This document shows, in pieces, positions 15,201-21,574 of a DNA stretch of 21,574 nt. Position 1 is the first letter of the stretch. Each line of letters opens with the position of its first letter. The DNA lies in NCBI GenBank assembly GCA_002337605.1, contig DDGL01000001.1, forward strand, positions 1 through 21,574, read 5' to 3'. A program made the translations under genes and the position numbers. The notes under the pieces were generated by a model. It did not search any database. It was not told the DNA's origin and saw only the letters and a program-made list of their open reading frames with translations. Source of the stretch: Flavobacteriaceae bacterium UBA1903 (GTDB lineage Bacteria; Bacteroidota; Bacteroidia; Flavobacteriales; Flavobacteriaceae).

Positions 15201-15608
15201 TTATCCTGTGTACACCACAAAGTTGCGTGGGGTTTCAAATAGTTTTATAGTAATTTCATAGTTGGAATCCAGCTTCTTTCGGAGTTTTTCATAAATCACT
15301 TTAGCAATATTTTCAACAGTTGGGTTTAAGTGTTTAAACTCCGGAACTTCTTTATTCAGGTTTTTATGGTCAAAAGGAATTTCTACTTCAGTTTCAATTA
15401 GATTTTTTAGAATTTTTAAATCTATTAAAAAACCTGTTTCAGGATCTATTTCACCAGTTATACCTACCTCCAGCTCATAATTATGACCATGGTACAGGGG
15501 GTTGCTACATTTTCCAAACACTTCAAAGTTTTTCTCATCACTCCATTCCTTTTTAAAAAGTCTATGGGCAGCGTTAAAGTGTGCTTTTCTATAAACGGTC
15601 AGGCTCAT
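15201..15608 (-). CDS. 6-carboxytetrahydropterin / 6-pyruvoyl-tetrahydropterin synthase family protein (QueD/PTPS)
   Basis: A 135-residue member of COG0720, acting on dihydroneopterin triphosphate to make either 6-carboxytetrahydropterin (queuosine/7-deazapurine pathway) or 6-pyruvoyltetrahydropterin. The zinc ligands are His15 (FNAAHRL), His40 and His42 (YHGHNY); the catalytic Cys34 sits in GKCSNP, and the His of FDHKNLN and Glu of LFETP complete the site. The spacing is C-x5-HGH, as in mammalian-type PTPS, whereas classical QueD has C-x3-HGH, so the product is uncertain and I give no symbol. No queC, queE or folE lies nearby. It overlaps idi by 3 bp (ATGA-type coupling). Confidence 0.9.
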   Translation of the reverse strand: MSLTVYRKAHFNAAHRLFKKEWSDEKNFEVFGKCSNPLYHGHNYELEVGITGEIDPETGFLIDLKILKNLIETEVEIPFDHKNLNKEVPEFKHLNPTVENIAKVIYEKLRKKLDSNYEITIKLFETPRNFVVYTG

Positions 15609-16123
15609 ACGTTGATGTGTTGGTAAAATTTATCAAAAATAATTTTGAACCAGGCAGTATACTGTTCGGGATATGTTGCAATATCTTTTTTTACATCCTC
15701 CAGAGGCATCCATCTCCAGTCTGCCACTTCTTCCGGGTTAATATTGGGTGGCCCTTCGTAGGCACCTATGAGAATGTGATCGTACTCATGTTCGGTCAAA
15801 CCATTATCGAAGGGGGCTTTGTAAATAAAGGAGGTGGTTTCCTGTAAGGGAACACTAAAACCCATTTCTTCCAGAAGCCTCCTTTCACCGGCCTTCACAG
15901 AGCTTTCTCCATCGCGTTGATGACTACAACATGTGTTTGTCCACAAGCCTGGAGAATGGTATTTTCCAAAGGCTCTTTGTTGCAACATTACTTCCTTTTT
16001 TGAGTTGAAAACAAAGACCGAAAAAGCTCTGTGCAGGAGTCCTTTTTCGTGTGCTTCCATTTTTGGCATTAAGCCAATTTGTTCATCTTTTTCATTGACA
16101 AGAATTACTTGTTCTTCAGCCAT
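15605..16123 (-). CDS. idi: Isopentenyl-diphosphate delta-isomerase, type I
   Basis: A 172-residue Nudix-fold isomerase that interconverts isopentenyl and dimethylallyl diphosphate, supplying isoprenoid synthesis (quinones, carotenoids, undecaprenyl carrier). The catalytic Cys66 is in TNTCCSHQ, Glu111 and Glu113 in LTEHEYDH, metal ligands His25 and His31 in AHEKGLLHRAF, and the Nudix-like helix at GERRLLEEMGF. I start at the ATG at 16123; the in-frame TTG at 16147 lies within the promoter box (16145-16152) and cannot be used. It is the first gene of the idi-PTPS-bcp-manA operon. Confidence 0.94.
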   Translation of the reverse strand: MAEEQVILVNEKDEQIGLMPKMEAHEKGLLHRAFSVFVFNSKKEVMLQQRAFGKYHSPGLWTNTCCSHQRDGESSVKAGERRLLEEMGFSVPLQETTSFIYKAPFDNGLTEHEYDHILIGAYEGPPNINPEEVADWRWMPLEDVKKDIATYPEQYTAWFKIIFDKFYQHINV

Positions 16124-16144
16124 AGCAGTATTTTGGGTTTTTCT

Positions 16145-16152
16145 CAAAAATA
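16145..16152 (-). promoter_or_regulatory. -7 box of the idi operon promoter
   Basis: The minus strand reads TATTTTTG, an exact TAnnTTTG match, 21 bp before the idi ATG at 16123. No good TTTG -33 element is seen upstream. The rest of the gap up to 16283 has no gene; it holds an AT-rich stretch and a weak partial look-alike of the 12641 motif near 16235. Confidence 0.6.
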
Positions 16153-16283
16153 CGAAATAGGGAGTTTACAGAGAACGCATCTTACCCTTTTATTTTCCCT
16201 GTAACTTATGACTACCAGTCTGCTATTTAAGGGACAGGTTTCAACTCTCACTTTCAAAGAAATAGGTGAGCGTATGTGTAAAC

Positions 16284-16312
16284 AAAAAAACGTCCCATAA
16301 AAATATGGAACG
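16284..16312 (-). terminator. Rho-independent terminator of the T9SS type B cassette
   Basis: On the minus strand a 9-bp stem (16304-16312 with 16291-16299, one G-U pair) with a 4-nt loop is followed by seven T residues (16290-16284). It lies 33 bp after the OmpA-protein stop and ends the three-gene cassette. Confidence 0.87.
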
Positions 16313-16344
16313 CTTTTAAAAAATTCAGGTTAGGATTCCCCTTC

Positions 16345-18282
16345 CTAATTCTGAATTATAAACATAGATCTTCTGTTTAACTGGTGCTCTTCTTCAGTAC
16401 AGTCTACTCCGTCTGAACACTTGTTAACCAATTTGTTTTCTCCATACCCTTTGGCTGAGAGTCTACTTTTATCAATTCCTTTCGAAACTAACCACTTCAA
16501 GGTTGATTGTGCTCTGCGCTCACTTAAAATTTCGTTGTAACGCTTTGGAGCTCTTGAGTCTGTATGCGATTCAATATGGATAATAAGATCTTCATATTTA
16601 CGCATAGCGCCTAAAATTTTAGCCAGCTCGATCTCTGCATCCGGACGGATATTGTACCTGTCAAAATCGAAATAGATAGGCTGCAGGTCGAGGATACAAC
16701 CAAGGTCTCTTGGGTCACATCCTTTACGCACTAGTGGTACTGGTACTGTTATTGTTGCTGTGGCATCTGGCGTAGTCACTCTTGTTTCATACGACTCAAA
16801 GCCTTCTTTCATACCACGTATAATGTATTCGGTATCACATGCTACCATAAATTCAAAAGCGGCATCATCTCCAACGGTAACTTTTTTAATAAGTGCGTTG
16901 TTACTGGCATCTAATAATTCTACCGTTGCTTCTGGCAGAAGTTCAAGTGTTTTTGAATCGAAAACGGTTCCTACCAAAGTAATTTCACATCTTTCCTGCA
17001 CTCTGTAAATATCATCATCTATACTTCCCCTTTCTCCATCACGGTTAGATGATAAGTACCCTATTTTCTTTTCTTCTCTAATAATGAAACCAAAATCATC
17101 CTGATTACTATTTGCCGGTTCCCCTAAATTTTTAATAGTGGTAGGTATGCCATTATCATCTAGTTTGGTGATATAAATATCGTATCCACCCAGTCCTGCA
17201 CGTCCATCACTAGAAAAATATAAATTTCCTGAATCACTAATAAATGGGAACGACTCGCGGGCTTCGGTATTAATACCAGGGCCTAAATTTACAGGTTCTC
17301 CATAACTATTATCACCTTGAATTTCAACATACCAAAGATCACTCATCCCTAGCGTACCAGGCATATCTGACGAAAAGTACAAGCGCTTTTGATCTTTGCT
17401 TAAAGCTGGATGTGCCACAGAGTATTCTTTACTATTAAATGGAAGTTCTTCCACATTAGTCCAGACATTATCTCCACTACTGGTTGCTTTGTAGAGCTTT
17501 AGGCGAATTGTTTTGTTTTTATCTTTTCCTTTTTTACCGTCGGTAAAGTTATTTCTGGTAAAATAAACAGTGGTTCCGTCTTTGCTAAAAGTAGTTGAAG
17601 ATTCGTGAAACCTTGTATTTATCTCTCCACTTAAACTAGTGCTGTTAGACAAGCGTCCTAAAGAATCTATATCTGCAACAAATAAATCCAGAAACGGCTG
17701 ATCTGTCCACTGGAAATTTTTACCCCCTTCAGATTGAGTAATTGCCGAGGCATATACAAGCTTATCTCCATAGTAAGAAGGTCCGAAGTCTGAATACTTT
17801 GTATTTACTTCTACTTTTTCAAGTTCGTATCCTATCGCTTCAAACGCAATACTTTCAAGGTATTTAGGATCGTCTTTGTAGTTCTGAACAATGATCCCGC
17901 CACCACCTACAGCTGCGTATAAATCCATCAGCTTGTCAGATTCATCATATTTCTTTAAACTCTTTAAAGACTGAGCTGCTCTGTAATAATAAACAGCTTC
18001 TACCTCGGAAGGATAGTTAGAAATTAATTTCTGGTACCATTTGGCAGCATTGTCATAATCACTGTTCCAATAATAGGTATCTCCAAGGTTTTGAAAGATC
18101 TGGGCAGATTCGTAGCCATCCTCTACTACTTCCAAGTAGATTTGTCTAGCATCGATATAGGCTAACTTATCAAATTCTTTGTTGGCCTTTTCTACCTTAT
18201 TCTTTTGGGCAAAACCAATACTGGTAACTAAAAGTACCAATAGTGTTAAGATTAGTTTGTGTGAAGTTGTAACTGTCCTCAT
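16345..18282 (-). CDS. OmpA-family protein with TPR, PD40 propeller and peptidoglycan-binding domain (T9SS-associated)
   Basis: A 645-residue periplasmic/outer-membrane-associated protein. Domains in order: signal peptide (1-26), TPR-like helices (about 30-130), a PD40/WD40-like beta-propeller (about 160-430; repeated YFSSDxxGxxGxxDxYxxxx strands), a carboxypeptidase-D regulatory-like beta-sandwich (about 433-510) and an OmpA domain (about 525-645). The last has the YFDFDRYNIRPDA opening and the HTDSR and YNxxLSERRA motifs that bind peptidoglycan. The layout matches PorE-like proteins and those found beside PorP/SprF genes. It starts 16 bp after the PorP/SprF gene and should anchor that partner complex to the cell wall. 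Confidence 0.92.
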   Translation of the reverse strand: MRTVTTSHKLILTLLVLLVTSIGFAQKNKVEKANKEFDKLAYIDARQIYLEVVEDGYESAQIFQNLGDTYYWNSDYDNAAKWYQKLISNYPSEVEAVYYYRAAQSLKSLKKYDESDKLMDLYAAVGGGGIIVQNYKDDPKYLESIAFEAIGYELEKVEVNTKYSDFGPSYYGDKLVYASAITQSEGGKNFQWTDQPFLDLFVADIDSLGRLSNSTSLSGEINTRFHESSTTFSKDGTTVYFTRNNFTDGKKGKDKNKTIRLKLYKATSSGDNVWTNVEELPFNSKEYSVAHPALSKDQKRLYFSSDMPGTLGMSDLWYVEIQGDNSYGEPVNLGPGINTEARESFPFISDSGNLYFSSDGRAGLGGYDIYITKLDDNGIPTTIKNLGEPANSNQDDFGFIIREEKKIGYLSSNRDGERGSIDDDIYRVQERCEITLVGTVFDSKTLELLPEATVELLDASNNALIKKVTVGDDAAFEFMVACDTEYIIRGMKEGFESYETRVTTPDATATITVPVPLVRKGCDPRDLGCILDLQPIYFDFDRYNIRPDAEIELAKILGAMRKYEDLIIHIESHTDSRAPKRYNEILSERRAQSTLKWLVSKGIDKSRLSAKGYGENKLVNKCSDGVDCTEEEHQLNRRSMFIIQN

Positions 18283-18298
18283 AAATAATGTTGTTTTT

Positions 18299-19240
18299 TT
18301 AGAAGAATCTAGGTGTTAGTACACGTTCTGGTTTCTTAAGGATATCGAAACGGAGCATAATTTCATACGATCCGTCGCTGAATTGCTCAATATCTGTGGT
18401 CTGGTAATCATATCCAAAACCAATAAAGATACTGTCGTTGGCTTGAAACCCTACCAGGCCACTAAATGCGGCACTCCAACGGTAGGCGGCTCCTAACGTA
18501 AATTTTTCGTTAATAAGGAAGTTGGCCGATACATCCCACTGTAATGGCGATCCACTCACTGCCTTTACTAAGGTAGCGGGCTTAAATTTGAGGTTTTCAC
18601 TTAGGTCGAACACATAACCAGCAATTAAAAAATAGTGTAGTCTTTCTGCTGCTATGGTTTCATTATCAATAGTATTGATGTTACTTTCATCGTAGTGTTT
18701 AGACGTAAGGAAGTTTGGTACCGAAAGTCCTGCGTAGAATTTATCGGTATTATAATACAACCCTGCTCCAATCTGTGGTTGTACTTTGTTATCAACGTTA
18801 TTCTGAAAACGCGGATCTCCCTGGTCAAAAATGTTCAATTTTGTAAAATCTACGTCCAGAAGATCTACACCAGCTTTTAAACCGAATCTCAATTCACCCG
18901 TATCTGAAGTATTTATGGCATACGCATAGTCAATATTCACATTAGATTCTATTGCTGGTCCAATTTCATCACGAACAATAGAAAGCCCAAGCCCCATATT
19001 TTCCAGAGAACCAATAGGCGAGTTTACGGTGAAAGTCCCTGTCTTTGGAGCTCCTTCAAATCCTACCCACTGTGTTCTGTACAACGCTCCAAAACTGAGA
19101 GCATCACCAGAACCTGCATAGGCAGGGTTTACCACCTGGGTATTGTACATATACTGTGTATACTGAGGGTCTTGTTGCGCCAATCCAGTAACTGACGTTA
19201 CAAGAGCCAAAATCAAAATTGTTAAATAACTGTGTTTCAT
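18299..19240 (-). CDS. PorP/SprF family type IX secretion system membrane protein
   Basis: A 313-residue outer-membrane beta-barrel protein. After a signal peptide (about 1-22) comes the family signature QDPQYTQYMYNTQVVNPAYAGS, then repeated amphipathic strands (SFGALYRTQWVGF, GLGLSIVRDEIG, FGLKAGVDLLDVDF, IFIGFGYDYQTT) and a C-terminal strand ending TPRFF. PorP/SprF proteins work with the T9SS; in Flavobacterium johnsoniae SprF is needed to export the adhesin SprB. Here it lies between a type B cargo gene and an OmpA gene, as in the sprB-sprF arrangement. It is a paralogue dedicated to this cassette, not necessarily the core PorP, so no symbol is given. Confidence 0.93.
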   Translation of the reverse strand: MKHSYLTILILALVTSVTGLAQQDPQYTQYMYNTQVVNPAYAGSGDALSFGALYRTQWVGFEGAPKTGTFTVNSPIGSLENMGLGLSIVRDEIGPAIESNVNIDYAYAINTSDTGELRFGLKAGVDLLDVDFTKLNIFDQGDPRFQNNVDNKVQPQIGAGLYYNTDKFYAGLSVPNFLTSKHYDESNINTIDNETIAAERLHYFLIAGYVFDLSENLKFKPATLVKAVSGSPLQWDVSANFLINEKFTLGAAYRWSAAFSGLVGFQANDSIFIGFGYDYQTTDIEQFSDGSYEIMLRFDILKKPERVLTPRFF

Positions 19241-19256
19241 AGTTATGTATTTTAAA

Positions 19257-19279
19257 CCTGGACAGGCAAACTGCCCAGG
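19257..19279 (-). other. Intercistronic hairpin between the type B cargo and PorP/SprF genes
   Basis: In the 59-bp gap the minus strand folds into a 9-bp stem with one G-U pair (19271-19279 with 19257-19265) and a 5-nt loop. It is followed only by TTTAAAAT, so it is a weak terminator, an attenuator or a processing site rather than a full stop. It would lower the amount of downstream message relative to the cargo message, or protect the 3' end of the cargo message. Confidence 0.6.
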
Positions 19280-19299
19280 ATTTTATTTTCAATTGCTAA

Positions 19300-21574
19300 T
19301 TATCTATTAATGTATAGGTAACCGTTATCCTTTAAGGTTTCTCCAGAGTTTGGATCTTGTCTTACCAATATATAGAAGTAAGTACCTGTTGGAAGTATCT
19401 TATCGGCTTGTATTGTTGCTCTACCATTAGAAGATCCTTCGAATACATTCTCTTCTCCTGAAGCTCCTCCGTATCCATCGGTCTCCCACACTAATACTCC
19501 CCATCTGTTATAGATCTTCATATTGTTATTCGGGAAGTTTTCTATACCAAATACTCTAAAGAAGTCATTGAGTCCGTCATTATCTGGCGTAATACCGTTG
19601 AATATCTCAAAGTCATCTGCAGGTAATACGTTAGGTAAGATCACTACAGTAGGATCGTCTGGGTCACCGTCGCCATCCGGATCAACATTGGCCAGCTCAT
19701 TAGGATCATCTGAAGTATCTTCAACCTCTGTTCCATCCAGGGTTGTTCCTCTAATAATCGCTTGATTAATTACCTCACCATTATCTATATCGTCCTGAGT
19801 AATTGCATAGGTTGCGCTATAGCTAGTATCATCAAACTCACCAGGAAGTAACACAGGAATTGGATCTCCTGTTATTACAATACCCACTAAGTCTGTGTCT
19901 TCAAGAGTTAAGTTGTACAAGGTTACATCCCCTGTATTTCTAACAGTGAACACATAGCTAATAGTTTCGTCTGGCTGTGGAATACCATCGCCGTTGTCGT
20001 CATTAAAGATTCCTTCTTTTTCTAATGAAACCATTGGGTCTTGACATAAGCCAATTTCTGTTGGTTCATCTTCATCAAAGCTATCATCATCAGATGCGTC
20101 TATTACAGTTGTTCCATCAGGAGCAGTACCTTCAGCAGTTGCCTGATTTATTACAAAACCATTATCTACGTCCTCCTGTGTTATAAAGTATTCGGCTCTA
20201 AAGGTATTTGAATCTGAGTCTGAAGGATCCAGTGTAATGGGTCCTCCTGTTACAGCTACTAAGGGATCTGTTACAGTAATGTTTGTTAACACTACATTCC
20301 CAGTATTCTTAACAACAAACTCATAGATAATAGATTCTCCAAGTTCAACACAACCATTACCATTCTGGTCTTGTGGATTTGCAGTTTTGATTAAAGCAAT
20401 TGCAGCTCCCTGACATAATGGGGTTATAGTTGGTCTGTCATCTACAAACGAATCAAAGTCAGAATCGTCATTTACGGTCGCTCCATTTGGATCTAAACCA
20501 CTTACAACAGCCTGGTTTTCTACAAACCCATCATTAATATTTGCTTGTGTAATTAAATACGTAGCAGTAAATGAATTTAAATCTGTTTGCCCAGGTGCCA
20601 ATGTAATAGGCCCTCCCTGTACATTTACCAATGGATCCTGAATATCAATATTAGTAAGTGTTACGTTACCGGTATTCATTACAGTAAATGTATAGTCTAT
20701 AGTTTCCTTAGGATCTGCACAACCACTTCCATTCTCATCCATTACAGTACCCATCTTTATCAATGCTATACTTGCATCCTGACAAAGTGGTGTAATCGTT
20801 GGATTGTCGTCTATGAAGTTATCAAAATCAGAATCATCCTGAACTACTGTTCCATCAGGGGCAGTACCCATAGCAATTGCTTGGTTTTCGAAACTTCCAT
20901 TGTCAATATCTACCTGGGTAATACTATACACCGCTGTAAACGTTAGCATATCTACTTGACCTGGAGCCAATGTTATAGGACCTCCTACTACATTTACTAA
21001 CAGATCGGTTATGTCAACAGCTGAAAGCGTTACGTTACCTGTATTCATTACTTCGAACGCATACGAAATAGTTTCTCCTACATCTGTACAACCATTGCCA
21101 TTTTCATCATTCAAGGTTCCTCTTTTAATAAGTGCTATTGAAGGCGACTGGCATAATGTAGTTACCGTTGGAATATCGTCTGTTATTGTAGCTCCTGAAG
21201 TATCACTTACTACAGTCTGGTCTGGTGCAGTTCCATCAGCTGTTGCTGAATTCGTTACACTTCCTGTGTCAATATCCCCTTGAGTAATAGCATAACTTCC
21301 AGTATAAATCCACGCTTCAGTTACATCTAACTCTCCGTCATTATCCGTATCACCACTGTCTGGTCCTGCAACAACGCCTCCTAATAATGGATCGGTTACT
21401 ACAATGTTAGACAGGCTAACATTTCCTTCGTTGGTTACTGTAAACGTATAATCGATCACCTCTCCAGGTTGAGAACAATCCCCACCGTCGTCATAGCTCG
21501 ACTCTTTTACGATTGCAATTGCCGGACCTTGACATAAGGTTGTTGTTGTAATCTCATCTACTCCAATAGTTGAT
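19300..21574 (-). CDS. Giant DUF11/DUF7507-repeat surface protein with gliding-motility-associated C-terminal domain (T9SS type B), partial at window edge
   Basis: The reading frame is open from the right edge of the window to the stop at 19300-19302, so the N terminus and signal peptide lie outside; at least 757 residues are visible. It is a chain of about five beta-sandwich repeats of the DUF11/DUF7507 kind. Each opens with LCQxxxIALIK, has GNVTLxNIxxxDPLVxVxGGPITL, then TAxYxITQxDIDNGxxxNQAxAxGTAPDGT. The last 112 residues (about 19300-19635) are the type B sorting domain, with FNGITPDNDGLNDFF, KIYNRWGVLVWE and GTYFYIL. Such proteins include SprB-like adhesins and matrix proteins. The next genes are PorP/SprF and OmpA. 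Calcium-binding-like DxDxDG stretches lie in the first and last visible repeats and before the sorting domain. Confidence 0.93.
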   Translation of the reverse strand, partial: STIGVDEITTTTLCQGPAIAIVKESSYDDGGDCSQPGEVIDYTFTVTNEGNVSLSNIVVTDPLLGGVVAGPDSGDTDNDGELDVTEAWIYTGSYAITQGDIDTGSVTNSATADGTAPDQTVVSDTSGATITDDIPTVTTLCQSPSIALIKRGTLNDENGNGCTDVGETISYAFEVMNTGNVTLSAVDITDLLVNVVGGPITLAPGQVDMLTFTAVYSITQVDIDNGSFENQAIAMGTAPDGTVVQDDSDFDNFIDDNPTITPLCQDASIALIKMGTVMDENGSGCADPKETIDYTFTVMNTGNVTLTNIDIQDPLVNVQGGPITLAPGQTDLNSFTATYLITQANINDGFVENQAVVSGLDPNGATVNDDSDFDSFVDDRPTITPLCQGAAIALIKTANPQDQNGNGCVELGESIIYEFVVKNTGNVVLTNITVTDPLVAVTGGPITLDPSDSDSNTFRAEYFITQEDVDNGFVINQATAEGTAPDGTTVIDASDDDSFDEDEPTEIGLCQDPMVSLEKEGIFNDDNGDGIPQPDETISYVFTVRNTGDVTLYNLTLEDTDLVGIVITGDPIPVLLPGEFDDTSYSATYAITQDDIDNGEVINQAIIRGTTLDGTEVEDTSDDPNELANVDPDGDGDPDDPTVVILPNVLPADDFEIFNGITPDNDGLNDFFRVFGIENFPNNNMKIYNRWGVLVWETDGYGGASGEENVFEGSSNGRATIQADKILPTGTYFYILVRQDPNSGETLKDNGYLYINR
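20044..21534 (-). repeat. Tandem DUF7507-type repeats with exact 369-bp period
   Basis: The invariant Cys codon of the LCQ motif falls at 21534, 21153, 20784, 20415 and 20046 (upper base of each codon). The first interval is 381 bp and the next three are exactly 369 bp (123 residues). The unit nearest the edge carries an insertion with TDNDGELDVTEAWIYTG instead of the GGPITLxPGQ turn. The last unit lacks the second Cys (NGDGIPQPDE in place of NGNGCxxxxE). The array runs off the window to the right, so the total number of units is unknown. Confidence 0.9.

Noticed and set aside
16124..16147. TTG at 16147 as the start of idi
   Set aside because: It falls inside an exact TATTTTTG promoter box; the ATG at 16123 fits the family start.
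20587..20946. Plus-strand open frame opposite the DUF7507 repeats
   Set aside because: It is a shadow of the repetitive minus-strand gene, with low-complexity Cys/Ile/Tyr-rich translation and no start context.
21457..21459. GTG at 21457-21459 as the start of the type B surface protein
   Set aside because: The frame stays open to the right edge with 38 more in-frame codons that continue the same repeat (LCQGPAIAIVK...), so the gene is truncated by the window.

Overview
The window reads as chromosome of a low-GC marine-type member of the Flavobacteriaceae (Bacteroidota). The evidence is threefold. There are two large surface proteins with type IX secretion (T9SS) sorting domains, one type A and one type B, plus a PorP/SprF-OmpA pair. 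The promoter boxes are of the Bacteroidota form TAnnTTTG, with A-rich leaders instead of Shine-Dalgarno sites. Several small families are typical of marine Flavobacteriia (DUF2805/TIGR03643, DUF4369, DUF4177). No tRNA, rRNA, CRISPR array, transposase or phage gene was seen.

Layout, left to right. (1) 1-192: the end of an upstream unit with a strong terminator, then an AT-rich leader with a hairpin and a ten-A run. (2) 193-6066 (+): a 1957-residue secreted protein made of two beta-helix 'choice-of-anchor Q' modules, nine HYR repeats, three HYR-related repeats, one more HYR-like repeat and a type A sorting domain; it is closed by a terminator. (3) 6144-7584 (+): a tight four-gene unit encoding a small lipoprotein, a DoxX-like membrane protein, an AlkB-type dealkylating dioxygenase and a TIGR03643 protein. 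(4) 7585-8364 (-): a secreted S1/P1 nuclease whose stop codon abuts the stop of unit 3. (5) 8492-11144 (+): a five-gene unit behind a near-ideal promoter, encoding an SPFH membrane protein, a DUF4177 miniprotein, a two-helix membrane protein, an alpha/beta-hydrolase-like protein lacking the nucleophile Ser, and a 51-residue Arc-like ribbon-helix-helix protein. A DUF819 membrane protein (11183-12571) follows. (6) 12755-13456 (+): a DUF4369 lipoprotein. (7) 13464-16123 (-): idi, a PTPS/QueD-family gene, bcp and manA in a compact operon, followed by a 90-residue conserved protein. (8) 16284-21574 (-): a T9SS type B cassette, with a giant DUF11/DUF7507-repeat protein running off the right edge, then PorP/SprF, then a TPR-PD40-OmpA protein, closed by a terminator.

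How they fit together: units 2 and 8 build the cell surface and use the two different T9SS sorting routes. The PorP/SprF and OmpA proteins next to the type B cargo are the expected partners for its export or anchoring. Unit 7 is housekeeping (isoprenoid isomerisation, pterin chemistry, peroxide removal, mannose activation). Unit 3 joins DNA-alkylation repair to small membrane proteins. Unit 5 is the least explained part of the window and the best candidate for an undescribed system.
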